Below are positions 8,548-17,353 of a DNA stretch of 64,000 nt, in pieces. The stretch is taken from NCBI RefSeq assembly GCF_000787775.1, contig NZ_BBPM01000005.1, positions 1 to 64,000 of the forward strand. Direction: 5' to 3'. The notes below the pieces were generated by a model. The model saw only the letters and a list, made by a program, of their open reading frames with translations, was not told the origin of the DNA and searched no databases. Positions within the stretch are counted from its first letter, which is position 1, and each line of letters begins with the position of its first letter. The DNA is from Streptacidiphilus carbonis. Lineage in GTDB: Bacteria > Actinomycetota > Actinomycetes > Streptomycetales > Streptomycetaceae. Both the position numbers and the translations under genes were made by a program.

Positions 8548-8935
8548 CAGGAAGAGATCTTCGGGCGGCGTGCCGTGCCGCACTTCAAAGGATCGCGTCA
8601 GCTCGGTGATTGCGGCGTTCGCCTGCGACCACCAGCCGCGGACCCATTCGGCATCAAGCCGTTCACCAGCCACGACAACCCTTCGAGCCTGCGGAGGCGA
8701 GGCTCCTGCTTGACCAGCGTCCAACTACGGGCCAGGAACCGGTCATGACCCACTCTCAGCTACTTCCACCCACAGCGGCCCGGGTATCGCTCCCGCTCCG
8801 CAGCCGGCCGCCGGGCTCTACGGCATCGACGTTCAACTGGCCCCGGATGCGGAGCGGCTTGGGTCAGGCCCTGCTGGGCACCAGGCGACCCAGCGCCCGC
8901 ATCTGTCCCGGGGCGAACAGGGTTAGGCTGCTGCA
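8548..8935 (-). other. Intergenic 388 bp with an unplaced coding-like fragment
   Basis: On the minus strand, about 8525-8690 reads smoothly as EWVRGWWSQANAAITELTRS then FEVRHGTPPEDLFLLGLL, but it has no start and runs into the LysR gene. It may be a gene remnant; no family is recognised. Nothing else is seen in the gap. Confidence 0.3.
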
Positions 8936-9799
8936 ATGACTGAGAGCCAGGGGCAGGTGCGGCCTTCCGGGGTGTGGGCCACGGCGGTTGGGGTGGCCCG
9001 GGTGCGGGCCATGGAGACCACCCGGGAGAACGCGTTGTTCCGCGACCCGCTGGCGTTGGCCTTCGCCACCGCCGGCGGGATCGGGCCGGATTCGCCCCTG
9101 CCCGCGCGCGACGACGAGGCCGCCAGGCGGCGCTGGCTGGGCGTGGCGTTCTCCATCATCATCCGGACCAAGTTCCTCGACGACCTGCTGGAGCAGGCCT
9201 CCGCGGCCGCTGTGCGGCAGGTCGTGCTGCTCGGCGCGGGTATGGACAGCCGGGCGTTCCGGATGGACTGGCCCGAAGGTACCCGGCTGTTCGAGGTCGA
9301 CACCGCCGAACCGCTGGGCTTCAAGGCCTCGGTGCTGCGCCAGGAGAAGGCCGTCGCGCGCTGTGAGCGGATCACCGTCCCGGTCGATCTGCGCGAGGAC
9401 TGGCCCGCGGCGCTGGCTGCTGCCGGACACGACCCCACGCTGCCCACGGTGTGGATCGCCGAGGGTCTGCTGATCTATCTGCCCGAGGACGCGGTGGAGC
9501 TGCTGCTCGCCCGGATCGGCGCGCAGTCCGCACCTGGCAGCCGGATGGGCCTGACGCTGGGCTCGCGCGGGGTGATCGAGCGCTTCGGCGCGGACGCGGG
9601 CCCCGGATCGGCGGTGTCGATGTGGCTCTCGGAGATGCCGGAGGACCCGGTCGGCTGGCTGGCCGGGCACGGCTGGGACGCCGAGAGCCACACCTTGCGC
9701 GAGCGCGCCGCCGCGTACGGGCGTCCGATCAGCACGCCGCCCGAGCGGGCGGAAGGGCCTGGCGGACTGATCTCCGCAGTACGTCGGGCCTCGATTTAG
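8936..9799 (+). CDS. Class I SAM-dependent methyltransferase (LCMT/PPM-like, TIGR00027 type)
   Basis: A 287-residue member of the leucine-carboxyl-methyltransferase-like family common in actinomycetes. Signatures are FRDPLALAF near residue 35, the SAM-binding VVLLGAGMDSRAFR near 95-108, FEVDTAEPLGFKASVL (acidic loop binding the ribose) and WIAEGLLIYLPEDAV. Many relatives act on small molecules or polyketide/O-methyl substrates; the substrate here is unknown. It stands alone, 32 bp from the convergent truncated AraC gene. Confidence 0.88.
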   Translation: MTESQGQVRPSGVWATAVGVARVRAMETTRENALFRDPLALAFATAGGIGPDSPLPARDDEAARRRWLGVAFSIIIRTKFLDDLLEQASAAAVRQVVLLGAGMDSRAFRMDWPEGTRLFEVDTAEPLGFKASVLRQEKAVARCERITVPVDLREDWPAALAAAGHDPTLPTVWIAEGLLIYLPEDAVELLLARIGAQSAPGSRMGLTLGSRGVIERFGADAGPGSAVSMWLSEMPEDPVGWLAGHGWDAESHTLRERAAAYGRPISTPPERAEGPGGLISAVRRASI

Positions 9800-9830
9800 C
9801 CAGGCGGCTCCGAGGGTGCAGCACCGGTGG

Positions 9831-10223
9831 TCAGTCAAGGAGCGTCGCCGCCTGCCAGGCGCCGGGGCGCATGCCCGTCGCGTTCTGGAAGAAGAGCGAG
9901 AAGTTCGACGTGTCCGGAAACCCTAGTTCGCTCGCACACCGCGCCGCGGTGACGCGGTCGTGGGCGAGCAGGCGCTTGGCCTCCAGCACGATCCGTTCCA
10001 CGATGTACGCCTTCGCGGTACGCCCGGTGACCTGCTGCACCGCCCGGGTCAGGGTGCGCGGGGCGAAACCGAGCGCATCCGCGTAGTAACCGGCGTCGTG
10101 GTGGGTCCGGAAGTGCGCCTCGACGCTGGAGCGGAACAGCTGGATTCCCGACACCGGGCACCTGATCCCGCTCGAAGCCCCCGACGAACTCGTCGACGTG
10201 ATCACCGCGTTCGCACCGGCCAT
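9831..10223 (-). pseudogene. AraC-family regulator, C-terminal domain only
   Basis: Of the 130 residues, only about 25-130 look genuine. They form an AraC/XylS DNA-binding domain: YYADALGFAPRTLTRAVQQV is the first HTH and CASELGFPDTSNFSLFFQNA, with the usual TGMRPGAWQ tail, is the second. The effector-binding cupin half (about 170 residues) is absent, and the first 24 residues are low-complexity. It is probably a 5'-deleted gene, though solitary DNA-binding AraC proteins do exist. Confidence 0.6.
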
Positions 10224-10335
10224 CTGACCGGCGACGCCGTCGAGAGGAACCGGTCCCCGAGGTGCCAGGGCACGAGCAACGGGGTCGCCGTCCCGCCGCC
10301 GAGAGGGAAAAATGCCTCGGATCCATGCCGAACTC

Positions 10336-10365
10336 TTGACGGACAGGTGTCTGACTGCGTAGACA
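10336..10365 (+). promoter_or_regulatory. Sigma-70-type promoter of the lacI-type gene
   Basis: TTGACG (10336-10341) and TAGACA (10360-10365) are separated by 18 bp, a good match to the actinomycete housekeeping consensus. The start codon is about 50 bp downstream. Confidence 0.55.
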
Positions 10366-10383
10366 TGACTCCGCAGTCAGACA
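10348..10383. promoter_or_regulatory. 12-bp-arm inverted repeat bracketing the -10 box
   Basis: TGTCTGACTGCG (10348-10359) and its exact reverse complement CGCAGTCAGACA (10372-10383) flank a 12-bp centre that contains the -10 hexamer. Its position suits autorepression by the adjacent LacI-type protein. A related GACTGCG half-site occurs at 11547-11553 ahead of the binding-protein gene. Confidence 0.55.
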
Positions 10384-10422
10384 GCCGCCAGGGGCTGGAT
10401 GCTCGGCCGTGAGGAGACCGGC

Positions 10423-11469
10423 ATGACGGGAACGATGCGACAGGCCGGCGCCGGCACGCCGCGCAGCGTGGACGTGGCCCGCCTGGCGGGCGTCTCACAG
10501 AAGACCGTGTCGCGGGTCTTCAACGACGAGCCGTACGTCTCCGAGGACGTGCGCCGGCGTGTGATGCAGGCTGCCGACGAGCTCGGGTACCGGCGCAACA
10601 ACGCAGCCAGGATGCTGGCGAGCGGGCGCACCCGTTCCATCGGTGTGGTCACGCTGGGCACGGCTCTGTACGGCCCGACATCGCTGCTGATGGGCATCGA
10701 ACGGGCAGCCCGGAGCGTGGGGTACGCGGTGCGCGTGGTCACCACGCTGGAGGACGACCCCGGTGGTCTGGCCGGCGCCGTCGAGTCGCTCCTGGACCAG
10801 GGGGTGGACGGCATCGTGATCTCCGAGCCGATCGACGAGGGCGAGGCGCCGATCCGGGTCGACGTTCCGGTGCTCTCACTGGGCGCGCCTTCGGCCTTCG
10901 CCTCCTCCCAGACCCTGAGCACCGGGGTCGGCGCCAGCGAGCTCGCGCGTACGGCCACCGAGCACCTGCTGGACCTGGGCCACCGGACCGTGCACCATCT
11001 CGCCGGCCCTGAGCGCTGGTACGCCGCGCGGGACCGAGCCGCAGGTTGGCGGGCCGCGCTGGCAGCCCGCGACAAACAGGAGCCCGCGCTGCTGCAGGGC
11101 GACTGGTCGGCCGCGTCCGGCTACGCCGTGGGGCGCGAGCTGGCTGCCGACTCCTCCGTCACGGCGGTGTTCGCGGCCAACGACGACATGGCCATCGGTC
11201 TGATCCGTGCCCTGCTGGACGCCGGGAGGCGCATTCCGCAGGACGTCAGCGTCGTCGGCTTCGACGACATCCCGCTGGCCCCCTACACCACTCCCCCGCT
11301 GACCACCGTCAGACAACCGTTTGACTTCGTGGCACGGGAGGGGCTCACGCTGTTGGTCCACGCCATTGAGAACCCAGAGGCGGACCTCCCCCCGGCGAGC
11401 GACCCACCGGTCGAACTCGTCGTCCGCGCGTCAACCGCGGCCCCGCGCCCGGGCGGCTCCGAGGGCTGA
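10423..11469 (+). CDS. LacI family transcriptional regulator (locus 1)
   Basis: A 348-residue regulator. The N-terminal LacI HTH and hinge read SVDVARLAGVSQKTVSRVFN then VMQAADELGYRRNNAARMLA. The sugar-binding domain follows, with VFAANDDMAIGLIRALLDAG and VVGFDDIPLAPYTTPPLTTV typical of the family. The ATG at 10423 has GAGGAG six bases upstream. It heads carbohydrate locus 1, all on the same strand, and most likely represses the importer and glycosidase genes until an oligosaccharide or its product is present. An inverted repeat over its promoter suggests autoregulation. Confidence 0.9.
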   Translation: MTGTMRQAGAGTPRSVDVARLAGVSQKTVSRVFNDEPYVSEDVRRRVMQAADELGYRRNNAARMLASGRTRSIGVVTLGTALYGPTSLLMGIERAARSVGYAVRVVTTLEDDPGGLAGAVESLLDQGVDGIVISEPIDEGEAPIRVDVPVLSLGAPSAFASSQTLSTGVGASELARTATEHLLDLGHRTVHHLAGPERWYAARDRAAGWRAALAARDKQEPALLQGDWSAASGYAVGRELAADSSVTAVFAANDDMAIGLIRALLDAGRRIPQDVSVVGFDDIPLAPYTTPPLTTVRQPFDFVAREGLTLLVHAIENPEADLPPASDPPVELVVRASTAAPRPGGSEG

Positions 11470-11542
11470 CACCGCCCGCTGCCCGTTCACCCACCCCTAC
11501 CCAGCACCGACACCCCAACCACCGGCCGCAAGCGCAGGTCCA

Positions 11543-11553
11543 AGTCGACTGCG
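11543..11553. promoter_or_regulatory. Candidate operator half-site before the locus 1 binding-protein gene
   Basis: AGTCGACT (11543-11550) is a perfect palindrome that runs into GACTGCG (11547-11553). That is the same 7-mer found in both arms of the inverted repeat at the lacI-type promoter. The rest of 11470-11760 is GC-rich leader with nothing else recognised. Confidence 0.3.
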
Positions 11554-11760
11554 CCATGGGGCACTTCACACCTTCACCCGGTTGCCGCGGCCTCCTCGTC
11601 GCGCCGCACCGGCGGCATCTGCGTGCCTCAGCGGGCACCCCGGCGTGCGGACCTCACCCCGTCGCGGTGCCTGCCTGCCCGGTATCCCCCCATCTGCTCA
11701 TCTCCTTCCGGCACGCCACCCACCGGCGTGCCGTCACTCGCCCCTCGGCTGGAGTCCACC

Positions 11761-13143
11761 ATGTCCAGATCCTCGTTCCCCTCCCCGGTCAGCCGCCGTT
11801 CGTTCCTGGCCGCAGCAGGCGCCGTGTCGCTCGGCGCAGCCCTCGCAGCCTGCGGCAGCGGCACCTCCAGCGGTTCGTCGTCCGCCGCCAAGACGGTCAG
11901 TCAGAGCGACATCGACAAGGCGATGGCGACCCCGACCACCATCACCTTCTGGACCTGGGCACCCAACATCCAGGACGAGGTCGCGCTGTTCCAGAAGAAG
12001 TACCCCGCGATCAAGGTCAACGTCGTCAACGCCGGCCAGGGCGCCGCCCAGTACACCAAGCTGCGCACCGCACTCCAGGCCGGCACCGGGGCGCCGGACG
12101 TGTGCCAGATCGAGTACCAGTACATCCCCACCTTCACCATCACCGACAGCCTGGTGGACCTGCGGCCCTACGGCGCCTCCGCACTGCAGGGCAAGTTCGT
12201 CGACTGGGTCTGGGGCCAGGTCAGCGGGGCCAACGGAGAGGTGTGGGCGATCCCGCAGGACACCGGCCCGATGGGACTGCTCTACCGCAAGGACATCTTC
12301 GACCAGCACGGCATCCAGGTCCCCACGACCTGGGACGAGTTCGCCACCGCGGCGCGCAAACTGCACGCCGCGGACCCGAACGTCTACCTGACCAACATGG
12401 CTGCCAATGAACCAGCCGGCTGGCAGGGCCTGATGTGGCAGGCCGGCGCCTACCCCTACGTCATGGCCGGCAAGTCCAGCATCGCCGTCAACACCGACGA
12501 CGCCGCCTCGCAGAAGGTCGCCGCCTACTGGGGCGCCCTGGCCAAGGCCGGCGTGATCAGCACCGACCCCGACTTCACCGACGACTGGTACGCCGGGTTC
12601 AACAAGGGCAAGTACGCCACCTGGATCACCGCGGCCTGGGGCCCGGCCTTCCTGTCCGGCTCAGCAGCAGCCACCACCGGCAAGTGGCGGGCCGCGCCGC
12701 TACCGCAGTGGGACCCCGCCAAGCCCAGCTCGGGCAACTGGGGCGGCTCGACGTCCGCCGTCATCAAAGGAACCGGCCACGCGATCGCGGCCGCGATGTT
12801 CGCGCAGTTCCTCAACAGCGACCCCCAGTCCGCCGCCATGCTCGCGAGCAAGCAGTCCTTCTTCCCGGCGACCAAGGCCCTGCTGGCCGACCCCGCCTTC
12901 GCCGGACAGACGCCCGCCTTCTACGGCGGCCAGAAGGTCAACCAGGTCTTCGCCGACATCAGCGGCACCGTCGACCCCAAGTTCGACTGGCCCCCGTTCC
13001 TGGACCAGGTGGTCACCGACTGGACCGAGACGGTCGGCAAGTCGCTGGCCGACCGCACCGACTCCGTCGCCGCCCTCGCCCAGTGGCAGTCGCGGATCAC
13101 CACGTACGCCAAGGGCCAGGGCTTCACCGTCCAGGGCTCCTGA
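11761..13143 (+). CDS. Sugar ABC transporter substrate-binding lipoprotein (locus 1)
   Basis: A 460-residue cluster-B type solute-binding protein. It begins with a Tat-like signal (SRRSFLAAAGAVSLGAALAA) ending in the lipobox LAAC. It then follows the SBP_bac_1 pattern: PTTITFWTWAPNIQDEVALF, APDVCQIEYQYIPTFT, EVWAIPQDTGPMGLLYRKDI and PTTWDEFATAARKL. It would be anchored outside the membrane and deliver an oligosaccharide to the permeases encoded 19 bp downstream. The ATG is placed directly before the signal peptide; in-frame upstream sequence has no such signal. Confidence 0.92.
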   Translation: MSRSSFPSPVSRRSFLAAAGAVSLGAALAACGSGTSSGSSSAAKTVSQSDIDKAMATPTTITFWTWAPNIQDEVALFQKKYPAIKVNVVNAGQGAAQYTKLRTALQAGTGAPDVCQIEYQYIPTFTITDSLVDLRPYGASALQGKFVDWVWGQVSGANGEVWAIPQDTGPMGLLYRKDIFDQHGIQVPTTWDEFATAARKLHAADPNVYLTNMAANEPAGWQGLMWQAGAYPYVMAGKSSIAVNTDDAASQKVAAYWGALAKAGVISTDPDFTDDWYAGFNKGKYATWITAAWGPAFLSGSAAATTGKWRAAPLPQWDPAKPSSGNWGGSTSAVIKGTGHAIAAAMFAQFLNSDPQSAAMLASKQSFFPATKALLADPAFAGQTPAFYGGQKVNQVFADISGTVDPKFDWPPFLDQVVTDWTETVGKSLADRTDSVAALAQWQSRITTYAKGQGFTVQGS

Positions 13144-13162
13144 TCCGCGGAGACCGACGACC

Positions 13163-14080
13163 ATGACCACCCTCCCCGCACCTGCCGCGCCCGCCGGGCG
13201 CCGAAGCGCCCGCAGCCGGCAGTCCGCCGCCGGACCGCTGTTCGTAGCCCCGTTCATGCTGCTGTTCGTGCTGCTGTTCCTGGCCCCGCTGGGCTACGCC
13301 GCCTACCTGAGCCTGTTCCAGCACAAGCTCATCGGCGGCACCTCCTTCGTCGGACTGGACAACTACACCAAGGCCCTCCAGGACCCGCAGTTCCTGCACG
13401 GCGTGCTGCGGGTCGTGCTGTTCTTCCTGATCCAGGTCCCGGTGATGCTGCTGCTGGCCCTGCTGTTCGCCCTCGCGCTGGACAGCGGCCTGCTGCGGCT
13501 CGCCAAGGTGGTCCGACTGGGCATCTTCGTCCCCTACGCGGTGCCCAGCATCGTCGCCACCCTCATGTGGGGCTACCTCTACGGGCCGGACTTCGGGCCG
13601 TTCGCCCAGTTCAGCCGGCACTTCCAGCTGCCGCAACCGCACTTCCTCAGCAGCAGCTGGATGCTGGGCAGCCTGGCGAACATCGTCACCTGGGAGTTCG
13701 TCGGCTACAACATGATCATCCTCTATGCCGCGCTGCGCACCATCCCCGGCGACCTGTACGAGGCCGCCTCGGTGGACGGCGCCGGCGCCTGGCGGACCGC
13801 CTGGTCCATCAAACTGCCCGCGCTACGGCCGGCTCTGACCATGTGTCTGCTGTTCTCCATCATCGGCAGCTTCCAGCTCTTCAACGAACCCAAGCTGCTG
13901 CAGGCGATCGCGCCCTCGGTGATCGACAGCGGCTACACGGCCACCCTGTACGGCTACTCGCTGGCCTTCACCGGCCAGCAGGTCAACTACGCGGCCACCG
14001 TCTCCTTCCTCCTCGGCCTGGTCATCGTGATCGTCTCCTACACCTTCCTGCTCACCGCCAACCGCCGGAGGACCCCGTGA
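13163..14080 (+). CDS. Sugar ABC transporter permease, MalF/UgpA type (locus 1)
   Basis: A 305-residue protein with six predicted helices, the first at about residues 25-50 (PLFVAPFMLLFVLLFLAPLG). The EAA loop that docks the ATPase is EAASVDGAGAWRTAWSIKLP near residue 200. It follows the binding-protein gene by 19 bp, and its stop overlaps the start of the second permease (GTGA), so the two are translationally coupled. Substrate class is inferred from the GH42 enzyme downstream. Confidence 0.92.
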   Translation: MTTLPAPAAPAGRRSARSRQSAAGPLFVAPFMLLFVLLFLAPLGYAAYLSLFQHKLIGGTSFVGLDNYTKALQDPQFLHGVLRVVLFFLIQVPVMLLLALLFALALDSGLLRLAKVVRLGIFVPYAVPSIVATLMWGYLYGPDFGPFAQFSRHFQLPQPHFLSSSWMLGSLANIVTWEFVGYNMIILYAALRTIPGDLYEAASVDGAGAWRTAWSIKLPALRPALTMCLLFSIIGSFQLFNEPKLLQAIAPSVIDSGYTATLYGYSLAFTGQQVNYAATVSFLLGLVIVIVSYTFLLTANRRRTP

Positions 14081-15003
14081 CGACCGCGATCTCCAAGGCC
14101 CCCGCTGCCGCGGCCGCGCCCCGGGAGTCCGCCGCACCGCGCCGCCGCAGCACCAACCGCCGCAGCACACCGCTGACCATCGCCATGCTCGCCGTCCTGG
14201 CCTACTTCCTGCTACCGCTCCTCTGGCTGGTCATCGCCTCGACCAAGAGCTCACAGGACCTGTTCGACAGCTTCGGCCTGTGGTTCTCCCACTCGCCGCA
14301 ACCGTGGACGAACGTGCGCGCCACACTCACCCAGGACCACGGCGTGTTCCTGCGCTGGCTGCTGAACACCGTGCTGTACGCCGGGGTCAGCGCGGTGGGG
14401 GCGGCGCTGCTGGCCGCGGCCGGCGGCTACGGCTTCGCCAAGTACCGGTTCCGCTTCGGCGGCGCGGCCTTCAACCTGGTGCTGGGTGCCGTCATGGTGC
14501 CCACCACCGCGCTGGCCATCCCCACCTATCTGCTGTTCGCCCAGGTCGGCCTGGTCAATACACCGTGGGCGGTGATCCTGCCCTCGCTGGTCAACCCCTT
14601 CGGCCTGTACCTGATGCGGATCTTCGCCCAGGACGCGGTGCCCGACAGCCTGATCGAGGCGGGCCGCATCGACGGCGCCGGCGAGGCGCGGATCTTCTTC
14701 CGGATCGCGCTTCGGCTGCTGGCCCCGGGCCTGGTGACGGTACTGCTGTTCACCCTCGTGTCGACCTGGAACAACTACCTGCTGCCGCTGATCATGCTGA
14801 ACGACCCGCGGCTGTACCCGGTCACCGTCGGACTCGCGTCCTGGTCGGCCCAGGCGCAGAACGGCGGTTCCGGCGCCAGCAGCAACATGCTCGCGTTGGT
14901 GATGACCGGCTCGCTGCTGTCGATCATCCCGCTGGTCGTGGCCTTCGTACTGCTGCAGCGCTACTGGCAGAGCGGGCTGGCCACCGGCGCCGTCAAGCAG
15001 TGA
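14077..15003 (+). CDS. Sugar ABC transporter permease, MalG/UgpE type (locus 1)
   Basis: A 308-residue partner permease with six helices (LTIAMLAVLAYFLLPLLWLV is the first). The EAA loop is EAGRIDGAGEARIFFRIALR. The GTG start overlaps the upstream stop. About 30 N-terminal residues are basic and Ala/Arg-rich before the first helix. No ATP-binding subunit gene occurs in the locus, as in other actinomycete importers of this class that share one MsiK-type ATPase. Confidence 0.92.
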   Translation: MTTAISKAPAAAAAPRESAAPRRRSTNRRSTPLTIAMLAVLAYFLLPLLWLVIASTKSSQDLFDSFGLWFSHSPQPWTNVRATLTQDHGVFLRWLLNTVLYAGVSAVGAALLAAAGGYGFAKYRFRFGGAAFNLVLGAVMVPTTALAIPTYLLFAQVGLVNTPWAVILPSLVNPFGLYLMRIFAQDAVPDSLIEAGRIDGAGEARIFFRIALRLLAPGLVTVLLFTLVSTWNNYLLPLIMLNDPRLYPVTVGLASWSAQAQNGGSGASSNMLALVMTGSLLSIIPLVVAFVLLQRYWQSGLATGAVKQ

Positions 15004-15065
15004 CACCACCCGAGAGTGACACCACTCGACACCTGATCACGCAATCCACCCCGGAGGTCCTGTCC

Positions 15066-17210
15066 ATGGCGGTCCTGCCCGCCCGCGTCCTGTTCGGCGC
15101 CGCGTACTACCACGAGTACCAGCCCGCCTACGACCCCGACCTGCGCCCCGACCACCAGCTGAAGACCGACCTGGACCTGATGGCCGGAGCCGGCTTCAGC
15201 GTCATCCGGGTCGGCGAGTCGGTCTGGTCCACCTGGGAGCCGGAGAACGGCCGGTTCGAACTGGACTGGCTGCAACCGGTGCTGGACGGCGCCCACGAAC
15301 GCGGGATCTCCGTCGTCCTGGGCACACCCACGTACGCGGTCCCGCCCTGGCTGGCCCGCCAGTACCCGGAGATCACCGGCGAACGCGGCACCGGGCAGCG
15401 CATCGGCTGGGGCGCGCGCCAGGAGGTGGACTTCACCCATCCCGCCTTCCGCTTCCACGCCGAACGGGTGATCCGCCGGATCGCCGAGCGGTACGCCGGG
15501 CACCCCGCGGTCATCGGCTTCCAGGTCGACAACGAACCGGGCCTGGAACTGCTGCACAACCACGGCGTCTTCCAGCGCTTCGTGGACCACCTGCGCCACA
15601 CCTACGGCGACGTGGAGACGCTCAACCGGGAGTGGGGCCTGGTCTACTGGTCCCACCGCTTGTCCACCTGGGCCGACCTGTGGAAGCCGGACGGCAACAC
15701 CCAGCCGCAGTACGACGTCGCCTGGCGGCAGTTCCAGGCCCGGCAGACCACCGAGCTGATCGCCTGGCAGGCCGCAATCGTGCGCGAGTACGCCCAGCCC
15801 GACCACTTCGTCACCACCTGCATCTCCTACACGCGCCCGGCCGTCGAGGACGACGAACTGACCGACGCGCTCGACGTGGCCTCCGGCAACCCCTACTACG
15901 ACATGCAGGACGGCCTGCTGCTGCCCGACCCCACCCCCGACGGCCACGAGCAGACCTGGAAGACCACCGGGGTCTGGTCGCTGCACCAGACCGCGGACTG
16001 GATGTTCTCCTCGCGCCAGGAGCCGTTCCTGGTAACCGAGACCAACGCCTCCAGCATCGGCTTCCCCTGGGACAACCGCCCCGCCTACCAGGGCCAGTGG
16101 CGCCAGGCCGCCTGGGCGCTGGTGGGCCGCGGCGCACGCATGATCGAGTACTGGCACTGGCAGACACTGCGCTTCGGCGCCGAGACCTACTGGGGCGGGG
16201 TACTGCCGCACAGCGGCCGCCCCGGGCGCACCTACCGGGAACTCGCGGAACTGGGCGCCGAGTTCGCCACCGCCGAGGACCTGGTCGCCGGCCTGGAGCC
16301 GGACGCCGACATCACCATGGTGTACTCCACCCCCAGCAAGTGGCTGATGCAGAAGTACCCGCCGCTGGCGACCCCCGACGGCCAACCGGACCCCACCGCC
16401 TACCACCGGATCTTCGACCCCTTCTACCGCGGCGCCTTCGAGGCGGGACGCCAGGTGCGGATCGTCCACGCCAGGCAGCTCCACGACCCCAGCGGCCGAC
16501 GCCCGGGCCCGGCACCCGAGGAGGCGGCGCTGCGGCACCCCGTCCTGGTCGTGCCAGGGCTGTACGCCGTCGCCGACTCGACCGCGGACTGGCTCGCCGC
16601 GTACGCCCTCGCCGGCGGTCACCTGGTCCTGGGCCCGCGCACCGGCTACGCCGACGACCAGGCCCGGGCCCGGCACGAACCGGCGCCCGGACGCCTGGCG
16701 GAGGCGGCCGGCGTGTACTACGAGGAGTTCAGCAACCTTCCCGAGGACCTGCCGGTCCACCCGGTGCCCGGCGCGAGGTTCCAGGTCCCGGACGGCGCGG
16801 CGGCCACCCGCTGGGCCGACGGGCTGATCGTCCTGGACGCCGAGGTGCTCGCCACCTACGACCACCCGCACTTCGGCCGCTTTCCCGCGATCACCACCCG
16901 CCCGCACGGCGCCGGCCGCATCACCGTCGCCGGCACCTTGCCCAACCGCGCCCTGGCCCAGGCGCTGGCCACCTGGCTGGCACCGGAACCTGTCGGCGGT
17001 TGGACCGGTCTCCCGGCGTCCGTCACCGCATCCAGCGGAACCTCCCCGGACGGACGCCGGGTGCACATCGTCCACAACTGGAGCTGGGAGACCGCCACCG
17101 TGCGCGCCCCGATCAACCTGAGAGACGTCCTCGACGGGCGCCCCGTCCCCGCCCGGACGGCGCTCGAGCTCGGCGCCTGGGACGTGAAGATCTTCGTCGC
17201 CACCCGGTGA
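15066..17210 (+). CDS. GH42 family beta-galactosidase-like glycosidase
   Basis: A 714-residue enzyme with the three-part GH42 layout: a TIM barrel to about 400, a trimerisation-type domain (VLVVPGLYAVADSTADWLAA) and a small C-terminal beta domain. The N-terminal FGAAYYHEYQP, the acid/base site FQVDNEPGL (Glu157) and the nucleophile site FLVTETNASS (Glu325) are all present. No signal peptide is seen, so it works in the cytoplasm on imported oligosaccharides. GH42 members cleave beta-galactosides and some cleave alpha-L-arabinopyranosides. The ATG has CGGAGG seven bases upstream and lies 62 bp after the permease gene. Confidence 0.9.
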   Translation: MAVLPARVLFGAAYYHEYQPAYDPDLRPDHQLKTDLDLMAGAGFSVIRVGESVWSTWEPENGRFELDWLQPVLDGAHERGISVVLGTPTYAVPPWLARQYPEITGERGTGQRIGWGARQEVDFTHPAFRFHAERVIRRIAERYAGHPAVIGFQVDNEPGLELLHNHGVFQRFVDHLRHTYGDVETLNREWGLVYWSHRLSTWADLWKPDGNTQPQYDVAWRQFQARQTTELIAWQAAIVREYAQPDHFVTTCISYTRPAVEDDELTDALDVASGNPYYDMQDGLLLPDPTPDGHEQTWKTTGVWSLHQTADWMFSSRQEPFLVTETNASSIGFPWDNRPAYQGQWRQAAWALVGRGARMIEYWHWQTLRFGAETYWGGVLPHSGRPGRTYRELAELGAEFATAEDLVAGLEPDADITMVYSTPSKWLMQKYPPLATPDGQPDPTAYHRIFDPFYRGAFEAGRQVRIVHARQLHDPSGRRPGPAPEEAALRHPVLVVPGLYAVADSTADWLAAYALAGGHLVLGPRTGYADDQARARHEPAPGRLAEAAGVYYEEFSNLPEDLPVHPVPGARFQVPDGAAATRWADGLIVLDAEVLATYDHPHFGRFPAITTRPHGAGRITVAGTLPNRALAQALATWLAPEPVGGWTGLPASVTASSGTSPDGRRVHIVHNWSWETATVRAPINLRDVLDGRPVPARTALELGAWDVKIFVATR

Positions 17211-17215
17211 CGAAC

Positions 17216-17239
17216 GGCCGCCCCCACCCCGGGGCGGCC
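17216..17239 (+). terminator. GC-rich hairpin after the GH42 gene
   Basis: GGCCGCCCC (17216-17224) and GGGGCGGCC (17231-17239) form a perfect 9-bp stem with a 6-base loop, five bases after the GH42 stop. No T-run follows, as is usual in such genomes. Confidence 0.5.
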
Positions 17240-17353
17240 CCAGCACACGGCCGGTTTGGCCCTGCCCGAATGCGAACCACCTGCCCCACTCGCGCCCCGC
17301 AGCGGCGACGTCAACGGCACCACCCGGCCCACGGCGAACACAGGAGACAGAAC

